Source: CAZENU01 sp965117035 (GTDB lineage: Bacteria; Chloroflexota; Dehalococcoidia; Lucifugimonadales; CAZENU01). From it: a DNA stretch of 64,000 nt. Both the position numbers and the translations under genes were made by a program. Below the pieces are notes generated by a model. That model was not told the origin of the DNA and did not search any database. It was given only the letters and a program-made list of their open reading frames with translations. Numbering within the stretch: the stretch's first letter is position 1; the number at the start of each line of letters is the position of its first letter. Where the stretch lies: assembly GCA_965117035.1 (NCBI GenBank), contig OZ220748.1, positions 3,100,001 to 3,164,000 of the forward strand, given 5' to 3'. Of this stretch, positions 1 through 7,620 are shown piece by piece.

Positions 1-2
1 AC

Positions 3-335
3 ACGCTGGGTGGGGCCGATGCGGATTCGTTCGACATCGCGACTTCGACAGGGCAGATTACGGTAGCCGAAGGGGCGATGCTAGACGCCGAAGGCGAGCA
101 GACAGAATACATGGTCGAGGTCACAGCTACCGACCAGGCGGACGAGACGGCGTCCATCATGGTGACCATAACGGTTGAGAATGCGCCCCTGCCGGGTGCC
201 GGCGATGCCCACGACAGCAATGGCGACGAGATGATCGACAGGGATGAGGCGATCGCGGCGGTGATGGCATACTTCGATGGCGAGATCACGAAGGAAGAGG
301 CGGTAGGAGTCATCGGGCTCTACTTCTCAAACTAG
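3..335 (+). CDS. C-terminal fragment of a cadherin-like protein with EF-hand tail
   Basis: Only the last 110 codons are present; the frame is open from base 3, so the gene starts before the window. The first 60 or so residues read as the end of a cadherin-like beta-sandwich (ADADSFDI, TGQIT, closing VTITVENA). After a short Pro/Gly linker there is an acidic tail with one clear EF-hand type calcium loop, DSNGDEMIDRDE, followed by a second short helix ending YFSN. Cadherin-like domains bind calcium and act in surface adhesion; the tail resembles a dockerin or EF-hand closing module. The large protein at 22882-27210 is built from the same kind of repeats but lacks this tail, so this fragment shows how such a protein normally ends. 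The family call is secure; partners and function are inferred. Confidence 0.75.
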   Translation, partial: TLGGADADSFDIATSTGQITVAEGAMLDAEGEQTEYMVEVTATDQADETASIMVTITVENAPLPGAGDAHDSNGDEMIDRDEAIAAVMAYFDGEITKEEAVGVIGLYFSN

Positions 336-587
336 AACCGGACCGAGGCGAAATCTGTCGAAAAGGACGACGGAGTGTGATAGGAGACCCCAAGGTTCAA
401 TGACTCGGGACTGGGTAACAGCGGGATGCGTCCGGCGGACCGGAAGCAGGAACGCGTTGCCCAGTCCCCCCAGTCGTCGTCGGTGCTACCGGCGGCGGCT
501 CGTGCTGTACCTCATCGGCGACAGAGGAGAAATAGCTCGACCATGCGGTCCGGTTGCTCGAGGCGAATTGGCGGGCTAGACGACCGC

Positions 588-1523
588 ATGGCGAAAAAGG
601 AGAATGAGAACTTGCTGAAGAGAGATTTTGTGATAGGGGTCGTCGCCGGTGGATTGGCTTTGGCGCTGGCATCGCTGGTCCTGTGGCAGGACGCCGTGCA
701 GGCAGACGGACACAGTGCTACGAGGTCCTTCGCGGAGCCGACGGTCGCGCCAGGTGGTGAGATAGAGGTGACGATCGCGGTGGCCGACCACGGCGGCTTC
801 GGTCAGGTCGCGGAAACATTGCCGGACGGCTTCAGCTATGTGTCGACAAGCCTGGAGGGTCAGGACTCGGTTTCAGGACAAACGGTTACATTCACACTGC
901 TTGGTGACGACAGCGTCACCTATACCGTGACCGCGTCCGACGTCGCTGGCACGTATTCGTTCGAAGGCGTGGTCAGAGACTCGAACCAGGACGAAAGAAT
1001 GGTAGGCGGGGATTCCACGGTCACGGTTGAGATTGAGACGGTGGATGCTGAGGCGAACAGATCTTTGTCCACCGACGAGGTGCTCCTCGGAGAGGATGGG
1101 GCAGGGAACGTAGTGGTAACGATTGCGGCCGAATACGGTATGTTTGGCCAGATCGTCGAAATGGTTCCCGCTGGGTTTAGGTACGTGAGATCCAGCCACC
1201 CGGCTGACGCGGTTTCCGTCAATGGCCAGACAATCACATTCACACTCCTGGGTGAGTCGAGCGTTGCGTACACAGTTAGCCCGGCAGACACGCCAGGCAG
1301 CTATTCCTTCTCCGGTGTCTTGACGGACGAGGACAGGATGGAACACGGGATTGGCGGGGATTCGACCGTAACGATTCGGTACGATGATCCTCTCAGAGAT
1401 ACCTTGCTGCCGCCGACGGGAGGACCGGCGATGCCAGGCGTCGTGCTGCTCGGGGTTCTGGTGGGTGCGATGACCCTGCTGACGACGGGTTGGGTGCTAA
1501 CGGGCCGGCGAGCCAGGCCTTAG
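588..1523 (+). CDS. Surface protein with two beta-repeats and an LPPTG-like wall or membrane anchor
   Basis: The predicted protein has 311 residues. I chose the ATG at 588 because it opens with a charged stretch (MAKKENENLLKR) and then a hydrophobic export segment. In-frame starts from 426 give only unstructured Arg-rich sequence. Two repeats of about 100 residues follow, each with the pattern gGFGQvaE.lP.GF.Yv, then sVsGQTvTFTLLG, then tYtVt.sd..GtYsFsGv and GGDSTVTv; these look like secreted beta-sandwich domains. The C terminus has LPPTG at about residue 274, a hydrophobic span and a final GRRARP, the order of a sortase sorting signal. No sortase is visible in the window, so the tail could simply be a membrane anchor. 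A strong terminator follows. I do not recognise a named family. Confidence 0.72.
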   Translation: MAKKENENLLKRDFVIGVVAGGLALALASLVLWQDAVQADGHSATRSFAEPTVAPGGEIEVTIAVADHGGFGQVAETLPDGFSYVSTSLEGQDSVSGQTVTFTLLGDDSVTYTVTASDVAGTYSFEGVVRDSNQDERMVGGDSTVTVEIETVDAEANRSLSTDEVLLGEDGAGNVVVTIAAEYGMFGQIVEMVPAGFRYVRSSHPADAVSVNGQTITFTLLGESSVAYTVSPADTPGSYSFSGVLTDEDRMEHGIGGDSTVTIRYDDPLRDTLLPPTGGPAMPGVVLLGVLVGAMTLLTTGWVLTGRRARP

Positions 1524-1555
1524 CGCGCGACGAACGCGAAGCGAGAAGCTGAACG

Positions 1556-1582
1556 GGGGCGGGTCGAAGGACCCGCCCCTTT
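1556..1582 (+). terminator. Rho-independent terminator
   Basis: A perfect 10-bp stem, GGGGCGGGTC / GACCCGCCCC, with a GAAG loop is followed by TTT. It lies 33 bases after the stop of the LPPTG-anchored protein. Confidence 0.8.
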
Positions 1583-1676
1583 GATGTCTAGCTTTCGGCT
1601 GGTGTTGCGCGGGGGGACGGTCGTACTCAGCCCGGAAGGTGGGCCTGTCACGAATGTGTGAGGCGACCGTTGATTG

Positions 1677-1705
1677 TTGACACGCCCCCAACCCCGCCTT
1701 AGAAT
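1677..1705 (+). promoter_or_regulatory. Sigma-70-type promoter for the Lrp-domain gene
   Basis: A consensus -35 TTGACA (1677-1682) is separated by 17 bases from TAGAAT (1700-1705). The next gene starts at 1761 with an AAGGAGGTG ribosome site. This is the best full promoter match in the window. Confidence 0.75.
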
Positions 1706-1760
1706 GCGCCGACACCCGACGCCCCACCCTTCACCGAGACCCACGCCAAGGAGGTGCCGC

Positions 1761-2000
1761 ATGGCTACAAGGGCCTACATACTCATCGAGACCGCCGTCG
1801 GCAAGTCCCGCATCGTATCGGGCGAGCTCCGCGACCTCGACGGCGTCGAGAACGTCGACTCCGTCACCGGGCCGTACGACATCATCGCCGTCATCAGCGC
1901 CGAAGACCTCAACGCCGTGGGAGACCTCGTCACCAGCCGGATCCACACCATCGACGGAATCCTCCGCACCGTCACCTGCCTCTCTGTAGCGAGCGGCTGA
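1761..2000 (+). CDS. Stand-alone Lrp/AsnC ligand-binding (RAM) domain protein
   Basis: A 79-residue protein beginning MATRAYILIETAVGK. It matches the alpha/beta sandwich ligand-binding domain of Lrp/AsnC regulators (also called RAM or ACT-like): an opening strand aYILIet, the element V..VdsVTGPYDIIavI, then a long helix and a closing strand. There is no helix-turn-helix domain, so it cannot bind DNA alone. Stand-alone versions of this domain are common in bacteria and archaea and are thought to sense amino acids as oligomers. The start is well supported by AAGGAGGTG at 1748-1756 and by a consensus promoter upstream. It is a monocistronic unit; the next gene has a different leader. The ligand is unknown. 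Confidence 0.85.
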   Translation: MATRAYILIETAVGKSRIVSGELRDLDGVENVDSVTGPYDIIAVISAEDLNAVGDLVTSRIHTIDGILRTVTCLSVASG

Positions 2001-2148
2001 CACCCGACCCGGGGCGGCGCCGGTTTCCCGGGGCCCGCGGAGCCCGGCCGGCAACCGTCCAGGAGCCGATACCCAGGCAACACCGCCCACCCCGACTAGC
2101 GCCGCCGCTCCGGGCGGCGCGTATCGAGGGACGCGCGCCCCCTCCCAA

Positions 2149-2178
2149 CTATCCACTATCCACTAACCACTATCCCCC
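2149..2178 (+). repeat. Short imperfect tandem repeat directly before the 2179 gene
   Basis: Three to four copies of an ACTATCC/ACTAACC-like heptamer occupy the 30 bases up to the ATG at 2179, where a ribosome site would be expected. There is no purine-rich Shine-Dalgarno sequence. A copy of the dispersed GCGTATCGAGGG repeat lies just upstream (2119-2136). Confidence 0.6.
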
Positions 2179-3456
2179 ATGCCCCACGAGACCGCCTTCT
2201 CCCTCGACACGTCGAGCATCAAGTTCGGCCCCGGCGTCACCCGCGAGGTCGGCTACGAGATGCGCCGCCTCGGTGCCCGCCGCGTCATGGTCCTCGCAGA
2301 CCCCGGACTGGCCGGCGGCGACGCCGTCCGCGCCACGCTCGACTCCCTGGCCGACGAGGGCGTCGACGCCGTGCTGTTCGACCGGGTCCGCGTCGAGCCC
2401 ACCGACGTGTCGTTCAGGGGGGCGTCCGCCTTCGCGGCGGACGGCGAATTCGACGGCTACGTGGCAGTCGGCGGCGGCTCCGTCATCGACACCGCCAAGG
2501 CCGCCAACCTCTACGCGACGTACCCCGCCGACCTCCTCGCCTACGTCAACGCGCCCATCGGCAGGGGAGAGCCCGTGCCCGGGCCGCTGCAGCCCCTGAT
2601 CGCCATCCCGACCACGACCGGCACCGGCAGCGAGACGACCGGCGTAGCCATCTTCGACCTGCTCGAGATGAAGGCGAAGACCGGCATCGCGCACCGCGCG
2701 CTAAGGCCCGTCATGGGCATCGTCGACCCGGAGAACACGAGGACGCTGCCGCCGATGGTGACCGCCTGCTCCGGCCTCGACGTCCTCTGCCACGGCCTGG
2801 AGTCCTACACCGCGATGCCGTTCAGCCGCAGGGAGGCCCCGGCCGACCCCGGCGCGCGTCCCAGCTACCAGGGCGCCAACCCGATCAGCGACGTCTGGTC
2901 GATGAGGGCCATCGAGATGGTGTCGGCGAACATCGTCGGCGCCGTCAACGACCCGGACGACGACCACGCCCGCAGCGAGATGCTGCTGGCCGCGACGATG
3001 GCCGGCGTCGGCTTCGGCAACGCCGGCTGCCACCTGCCGCACGGCATGTCGTACCCGACGTCCGGCATGGTGCGCGACTACATGCCCGAGGGCTACCCGG
3101 AGGGCGAGCCGATCGTTCCCCACGGCATGTCGGTCGCCCTCAACGCGCCCGCGGCGTTCCGCTTCACCGGTCCCGCCAACCCGGAGCGCCACCTAGCCGC
3201 CGCCAGGCTCATGGGCGTAGACACCGCGGACGCTGGCCCCGAGGACGCCGGCGACATCCTCGCCGACGCCGTCATATCCATCATGCGGCAGATAGGCGTG
3301 CCCAACGGCCTCGCCGCCGTCGGCTACGGCCCCGACGACCTCGACGCCCTGGTCGAGGGAACCCTCCCCCAGCACCGCGTCATCAAGCTCTCCCCCCGCC
3401 CGGCCACCGCCACCGACCTCCGCCAGATGTTCGCCCAGTCCCTCACCCTCTGGTAA
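2179..3456 (+). CDS. Iron-dependent alcohol dehydrogenase, hydroxyacid-oxoacid transhydrogenase (ADHFE1) type
   Basis: The 425-residue protein is full length for group III Fe-dependent alcohol dehydrogenases. It has the dinucleotide motif GGGSVIDTAKAANL, IPTTTGTGSETT, and metal-site segments GLDVLCHGLES (Asp and His), GCHLPHGMSYP (His) and VPHGMS (His). The stretch SYQGANPISDVW followed by FGNAGCHLPHGMSYP is characteristic of hydroxyacid-oxoacid transhydrogenase. That enzyme oxidises 4-hydroxybutyrate to succinic semialdehyde while reducing 2-oxoglutarate to 2-hydroxyglutarate with a tightly bound nicotinamide cofactor. The superfamily is certain; the substrate is inferred from the signature. 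It stands alone, without adjacent succinate semialdehyde dehydrogenase. No clear ribosome site precedes the ATG. Confidence 0.88.
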   Translation: MPHETAFSLDTSSIKFGPGVTREVGYEMRRLGARRVMVLADPGLAGGDAVRATLDSLADEGVDAVLFDRVRVEPTDVSFRGASAFAADGEFDGYVAVGGGSVIDTAKAANLYATYPADLLAYVNAPIGRGEPVPGPLQPLIAIPTTTGTGSETTGVAIFDLLEMKAKTGIAHRALRPVMGIVDPENTRTLPPMVTACSGLDVLCHGLESYTAMPFSRREAPADPGARPSYQGANPISDVWSMRAIEMVSANIVGAVNDPDDDHARSEMLLAATMAGVGFGNAGCHLPHGMSYPTSGMVRDYMPEGYPEGEPIVPHGMSVALNAPAAFRFTGPANPERHLAAARLMGVDTADAGPEDAGDILADAVISIMRQIGVPNGLAAVGYGPDDLDALVEGTLPQHRVIKLSPRPATATDLRQMFAQSLTLW

Positions 3457-3477
3457 CGGCCGCGCGCCCCGACCACC

Positions 3478-3762
3478 GTCATTCCCGCGCAGGCGGGAAC
3501 CCATCGCCTGCCCCGTGCAAGCGGTGGCGGCAACCCAGGATCCATACCCACCCGTCATTCCCGCGGAGGGCCTGCCCTCGTGCAGACGGAGGCGGGAACC
3601 CATCGTCTGCCCCGTGCAGACGGCGGCGGGAACCACGCAGGGAGACCCTGCAAAATCGTCATTCCCGCGGAGGCGGGAACCCATCGCCTGCCCCGTGCAA
3701 GCGGTGGCGGGAACCCAGGGGCCCATACCCATCCGTCATTCCCACGCAGTCGGGAACCCATC
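3478..3762. repeat. Cluster of REP-like palindromic repeats
   Basis: Four units start at about 3478, 3554, 3658 and 3735. Each begins GTCATTCCCgCGnAGgCGGGAACCCATC, shown here as a consensus in which the CCCGC and GCGGG arms can pair. Between them a second unit, GCCTGCCCCGTGCAagcGGTGGCGG, recurs. Unit spacing is irregular and one unit is interrupted, which is typical of REP/RAYT-like or MITE-like extragenic repeats rather than CRISPR. A diverged copy, TCGTCCCCGCGGAGGCGGGGACCCATCC, lies at about 7575-7603. The region from 3457 to 4225 holds no credible gene. Confidence 0.8.
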
Positions 3763-3828
3763 CCACGGCGGGCGTCTCCAGCGCGGTGGGACAAACCCCC
3801 TAACCCCGGCGGGAGAGCGCGCATCTTC

Positions 3829-4136
3829 CTCCTCTCCCTCAACGGGAGAGGATTGAGGTGAGGGTGTGATTCCCCGCGCGCCACCTGGGGTCCAGGCGGA
3901 TCACGGCCCACCCAGCTTTCTCACCCCGAGCCACGGCCCTTCGATCCACCCCGGCCCATCCGTTCATCCCAAGTAGCGGAGCGTATCGAGGAGCGTGGCA
4001 CCCAGGGCGAGCGGGTCATGTCGCCCCGCCGTCCACACAACCCCGTTCACCCCGAGTAGCGGCCCCACACCCCGTTCACCTCGAGTAGCGTCGCCGCCCC
4101 GGCGGAGCGTATCGAGGGGCGCGTATCGAGGGGCGC
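3829..4136. repeat. Second repeat block: CTCTCCC/GGGAGAGG palindrome and GCGTATCGAGGGGCG family
   Basis: At 3829-3865 there is a CTCTCCC..GGGAGAGG palindrome followed by TGAGGTGAGGGTG. The same family recurs at 7469-7530, inside the coding sequence at 7888-7924, and at 29718-29812. From 3969 to 4136 there are repeated CCGAGTAGCG units and three GCGTATCGAGGaGCG units (3981, 4107 and 4121). Other copies occur at 2119-2136 and, inverted, at 52808-52823. Apart from these repeats I see nothing in the stretch up to 4225. Confidence 0.7.
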
Positions 4137-4225
4137 ACGCGAGGCAACCGGCGACCAGGGCGTGCGGGACCGCGGAGTCGCTGTTCTACGGGGCGCCCGA
4201 GCGCGTGGTCGGCGAGCCAGCCAGG

Positions 4226-5149
4226 CTAGAAGGGTGGCTTGAAGCCGTCCTTGCCCTCTCCCAGCTCCGGCAGCGCGCTGTCCAGGGCCTCGCGGCTCCT
4301 CTCGTAGTCGCAGCTGTACCTTTCTCGGAACGACTCCGCGTCGCAACCGAGCTTTCGGGTCATCATCTCCACGGCCGCCTTGCGAGTGCCTGCGACAAAC
4401 TTGCCCCGCTGGAAGTGGAACGGCTGGACGATGAACTTCTGGACCTGCGTCTCCAGCAGGCGCTCCGCGAAGGCGTAGGGCTCGTTCAGCCAGAGCAGCG
4501 GCGTCATCGTGATGCAGGAGTCGACGCCCGCGGCCTGAACTTCCCCAATGGCGCGAAGCCGCACCGCGTTGGACGGACAGAACGGCTCGAACGCGCGCCT
4601 GACGTCCTCGTCGTCGGTGGTCACCGTCATGTTGACCTGCACCCGTCCGCCGCGCTCCTCGATCTTGCGGAACAGGTCGCAGTCGCGGACCACGTCGGGG
4701 CTGCGGGTCTGCACCACCAGCTTCGGGCTGTGCCTGTCTGCCAGGACTTCCAAAAGACCCCGCGTGAGCTTAACCTGACGCTCGACGGGCTGGTACGGGT
4801 CGGTCACGGTGCTCATGTAGATCAGCTTGCCGTCGAGAGCGCCGCCCTTGCGCCGCTCCAGCAGCTCGACCGCGTTCTCCTTGACCGTCACCCAGTAGCC
4901 CCAGTTGTCCAGTTTCTCCTTCGTCTTGCTGAAGAACGCCGCGTAGCAGTACGTACAGCCGAACGAGCATCCGGCATAGGGGTTCAACGTGAAGTCGTAC
5001 TCGTCCATGAACCCCGTCGCCTTCGTCAGGATCTCCCGGGTCACGTCGTAACCGACCTTGACGTGCCCTATCCTCGACGGCCGAGGCATCACCGGACGCT
5101 CGGCAACCCCAAACCCCGGAAGCGACCGCTGCGCGGGATCAGTGACCAT
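4226..5149 (-). CDS. Radical SAM protein of the SPL (spore photoproduct lyase-like) family
   Basis: The 307-residue protein carries the radical SAM motif CSFGCTYCY at about residues 60-68, where CxxxCxxC binds a [4Fe-4S] cluster that cleaves S-adenosylmethionine. The surrounding pattern, ytlNPYaGCsfGCtYCYA, then STVTDPYQPVE, LTRGLLEVL and VQTRSPDVVRD, matches the COG1533/SplB group found widely in non-sporulating bacteria, including actinobacterial homologues. True spore photoproduct lyases repair a thymine dimer in spores; the wider family has no settled role, and nothing here indicates sporulation. The gene ends an apparent two-gene unit: its ATG is 6 bases after the stop of the methyltransferase-like gene on the same strand. 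The N-terminal 20 residues are poorly conserved, so the start is provisional. Confidence 0.85.
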   Translation of the reverse strand: MVTDPAQRSLPGFGVAERPVMPRPSRIGHVKVGYDVTREILTKATGFMDEYDFTLNPYAGCSFGCTYCYAAFFSKTKEKLDNWGYWVTVKENAVELLERRKGGALDGKLIYMSTVTDPYQPVERQVKLTRGLLEVLADRHSPKLVVQTRSPDVVRDCDLFRKIEERGGRVQVNMTVTTDDEDVRRAFEPFCPSNAVRLRAIGEVQAAGVDSCITMTPLLWLNEPYAFAERLLETQVQKFIVQPFHFQRGKFVAGTRKAAVEMMTRKLGCDAESFRERYSCDYERSREALDSALPELGEGKDGFKPPF

Positions 5150-5155
5150 GGGAGG

Positions 5156-6124
5156 TTACCGCCTTACGTATAGGCGCCGCATTGCATTGAAGCTAGGAGT
5201 GCACCAAGCCGTAGGGTACAGCGTCAAGTACCTGTGCGCAAACGTCTTGTCGTTTTCGAACAACGAATCGGGCATGTCGCTAATCCTCTCCTCGTACAAG
5301 CGTTCCCTCAACTCAGACGTTGCCTTGAAACAACCGTGCGTCATCTTGAGCGTCTCGCCGGTAATGTCCGTCTGCATTTCCGCACCTTCATATTTGGAGT
5401 TCTCGTCGAGGGAGTAGGCCCAGCAGGCAGCTTCGGTACGGGATGTAACGAGGACGACATCAGGCTTCCATTCCTCTACTTGCTGGTCGAGAGCGTCCGC
5501 GACCGGCCGCTGATTTTTCTTGTAGGCAACATGAAAGGCGGTCAGCCATCGGGCGCTGGCGTTGCGACGAACGAAAGGCCCAATTGCCCTGAGGACCGCA
5601 TGCAATGCCGCAAGTTCCGGGTACTTCACCTTGTCCGAAGTCTCTTTGACAAAGTTGTGCCATAGATTTAAGCCAACACGATACATGTCCATACTACTGT
5701 CGCTAGCGTCAACAGCGATTTTTGTGAGTGTGCCTTTGGCCGCTGGATTCTCCGCGACCGCCAGAGCGAATCCGAATTGCATCGCCAGTGCCCCGCAACC
5801 GAAATCGACGATCTGGAGGGTTTCACGAAGGGGCAGGTTCTTGTCCTCAAGCACCTCCTGGATCAGGGTATATGCCAAGTTGATCTGCGCTGGCTGAAAC
5901 CACGTGAGGTATAGTGGCGCGTCCCATTCATCATAATTTGGCATGCGGTCTTCGTCATGGAAGTGTTGCAGGCGCTGGAGGGAACGAAGAGCCTCGTATA
6001 TCTTCCTCGCCACTGTCTCCGAGTCACCCGACTGATCCGCTAGACGCTTGAACTCGCTCGTTGCGATCCGCGCAATGCTGGTGTCGAGCGCCTTGGCTAC
6101 AGCGCGTTGGGTTGCAGCATCCAT
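5156..6124 (-). CDS. Class I SAM-dependent methyltransferase-like protein, low G+C
   Basis: The predicted protein has 322 residues. The stretch LQIVDFGCGALAMQFGFALAV resembles motif I of class I methyltransferases (hydrophobic strand, then DxGxG); TKIAVDASDSSMDMY could be the acidic motif II and PDVVLVTSRTEAACW motif IV. I cannot assign a substrate. I prefer the ATG at 6124, which has a GGAG 11 bases upstream. A TTG at 6157 is also open but is directly preceded by an in-frame stop and has no ribosome site. The gene is visibly poorer in G+C (near half, some lines near 40 percent) than its neighbours, which suggests transfer. A perfect 7-bp palindrome lies in its promoter region. The radical SAM gene follows after 6 bases. 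Confidence 0.55.
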   Translation of the reverse strand: MDAATQRAVAKALDTSIARIATSEFKRLADQSGDSETVARKIYEALRSLQRLQHFHDEDRMPNYDEWDAPLYLTWFQPAQINLAYTLIQEVLEDKNLPLRETLQIVDFGCGALAMQFGFALAVAENPAAKGTLTKIAVDASDSSMDMYRVGLNLWHNFVKETSDKVKYPELAALHAVLRAIGPFVRRNASARWLTAFHVAYKKNQRPVADALDQQVEEWKPDVVLVTSRTEAACWAYSLDENSKYEGAEMQTDITGETLKMTHGCFKATSELRERLYEERISDMPDSLFENDKTFAHRYLTLYPTAWCTPSFNAMRRLYVRR

Positions 6125-6158
6125 TCCAACGAAATCTCCGATATGGACTACGGTCAAT

Positions 6159-6174
6159 CATAGCAGATGCTATG
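6159..6174. promoter_or_regulatory. Palindrome CATAGCAGATGCTATG between divergent genes
   Basis: A perfect 7-bp inverted repeat with a 2-base spacer lies just upstream of the low-G+C methyltransferase-like gene and 105 bases before the divergent dehydratase. It has the size and symmetry of a dimeric regulator site. No regulator gene is adjacent. Confidence 0.4.
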
Positions 6175-6279
6175 TTCTAATCCTACTGTGCGACTGCGAC
6201 TCACTGGCCAGATCAGACTTGTGCCTGCGACGATGGGGCCAGTTGAGGAACCCCGCCGTGTTAGACTGACGCCGCCGCC

Positions 6280-7422
6280 ATGAAGATCACCGACATCAAG
6301 CCCTTCCCCGTACGGGCCGGCTACGGCGCCCTGTTCGTGTTCAAGGTCGAGACCGACTCCGGCCACCACGGCTGGGGAGAGTCGGGCGTCTCCAGCCGCG
6401 AGCTCGCCGTGAAGGGCGCCGTAGACCACTTCCGCGAGTTCCTCATCGGCAAGGACCCGCGTCGCATCGGCGCCCTATGGCAGGAGATGTACCGCGGACA
6501 GTACTTCGAGGGCGGCCGCGTCCTGACCGGCGCCATCTCCGCCATCGATATCGCGCTGCACGATGTCGTCGCGAAGAGTCTCGGCGTCCCCGTGTACCAG
6601 CTCCTGGGCGGCGCGCAGCGCGACTGGGTCCCGTGCTTCGTCACCTCCGGCGCGCCGATGGGCCCCGAGGCCGTCGCCGACGCGGTCCGCTACGTTGAGC
6701 AGGGCTGGCCCGCCGTGCGATTCGTCCCGGGACACCCGGAGACCGGCGAGGAGGGGCTGTTCGAGCCGAGGGAGTCCATCGCCTACACCGCCGAGTGGCT
6801 CGTCGAGGCCAGGAAGAAGGTCGGCGCCGCGCCCGCGCTCGGCATCGACTACCACCACCAGCTCAGCGTAGCCGAGGCCGCCTCCTTCTGCCAGATGCTC
6901 CCGCCCGGCACGCTCGACTTCCTGGAGGAGCCCATCCGCGACGAGACACCGGCCGCCTATCACGCGCTCCGCTCGATGACCGACGTCCCGTTCGCCATCG
7001 GCGAGGAGCACGCCAGCAAGTGGGCCTTCCTGCCGTACGTCGAGCAGGGCATCGCCAACTACGCCCGCGTCGACGTCTGCAACGTCGGCGGCTTCACCGA
7101 GGCGATGAAGGTCGCCGGATGGTGCGAGGCCCACTACATCGACCTGATGCCCCACAACCCCCTGGGGCCGATCAGCACCGCCGCCAACATTCACCTCGCC
7201 GCGGCCGTGCCGAACTACTCCTGGCTGGAGGACCGCTCTCCCGAGTTCAGTTCCGACCCGGAGATGTTCCCCGTGCAGCCCCGGCTGGAGGGCATCCGCT
7301 ACCGGGTGCCGACGACCCCCGGCCTCGGCGTCGAGTTCGACGAGAGCACGGCCGGCGAGCCGTTCCGCTTCTGGGAGATTCCCCGATTTCACCGCCGCGA
7401 TGGCTCCTACACCAACTTCTAG
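6280..7422 (+). CDS. Enolase-superfamily (mandelate racemase group) acid-sugar dehydratase
   Basis: The 380-residue protein has the two-domain enolase-superfamily layout: a capping domain (TDSGHHGWGES, SAIDIALHD, YQLLGG) and a barrel. Metal ligands can be placed as Asp190 (in IDYHHQ), Glu216 (in FLEEP) and Glu242 (in IGEEHASKW). His192 in the DxH arrangement and His292 in MPHNPLGP are the likely acid/base residues. This pattern is that of galactonate/mannonate-type dehydratases, which remove water from sugar acids to give 2-keto-3-deoxy acids. The exact sugar acid cannot be read from sequence. An extended -10 (TGTTAGACT, 6259-6267) sits so close to the ATG that the mRNA may be nearly leaderless. 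The inositol phosphatase follows after a repeat-filled gap. Confidence 0.9.
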   Translation: MKITDIKPFPVRAGYGALFVFKVETDSGHHGWGESGVSSRELAVKGAVDHFREFLIGKDPRRIGALWQEMYRGQYFEGGRVLTGAISAIDIALHDVVAKSLGVPVYQLLGGAQRDWVPCFVTSGAPMGPEAVADAVRYVEQGWPAVRFVPGHPETGEEGLFEPRESIAYTAEWLVEARKKVGAAPALGIDYHHQLSVAEAASFCQMLPPGTLDFLEEPIRDETPAAYHALRSMTDVPFAIGEEHASKWAFLPYVEQGIANYARVDVCNVGGFTEAMKVAGWCEAHYIDLMPHNPLGPISTAANIHLAAAVPNYSWLEDRSPEFSSDPEMFPVQPRLEGIRYRVPTTPGLGVEFDESTAGEPFRFWEIPRFHRRDGSYTNF

Positions 7423-7443
7423 CCGCCGAAACGCCTCTCCCCC

Positions 7444-7603
7444 GCGGCAGCGGGCTGCCGCGATCTTGCCCCCTCTCCCCTGGCGGAGAGAGCCTGCCCC
7501 GTACTACGATACGGGGGCTGGGGTGACGGGGACCGTGAAGCCGGCCACCCACCCGTCGTCCCCGCCACCCTATTCGTCGTCCCCGCGGAGGCGGGGACCC
7601 ATC
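7444..7603. repeat. Repeat-filled gap with hairpin and REP-like units
   Basis: GCGGCAG-CGGG-CTGCCGC (7444-7461) forms a 7-bp hairpin 22 bases after the dehydratase stop. Next come a CCCTCTCCCC..GGAGAGAG palindrome (7469-7491), a GGGGTGACGGGG unit, and a diverged CCCGCGGAGGCGGG palindrome (about 7578-7603) ending 18 bases before the next ATG. These belong to the same families as the 3478-4136 field. Confidence 0.65.
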
Positions 7604-7620
7604 CCCGGCACGACACGCCC

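Noticed and set aside
3478..3762. Repeats that could be mistaken for a CRISPR array
   Set aside because: Units are palindromic, imperfect and irregularly spaced, spacers share sequence with each other, and no cas genes are near.
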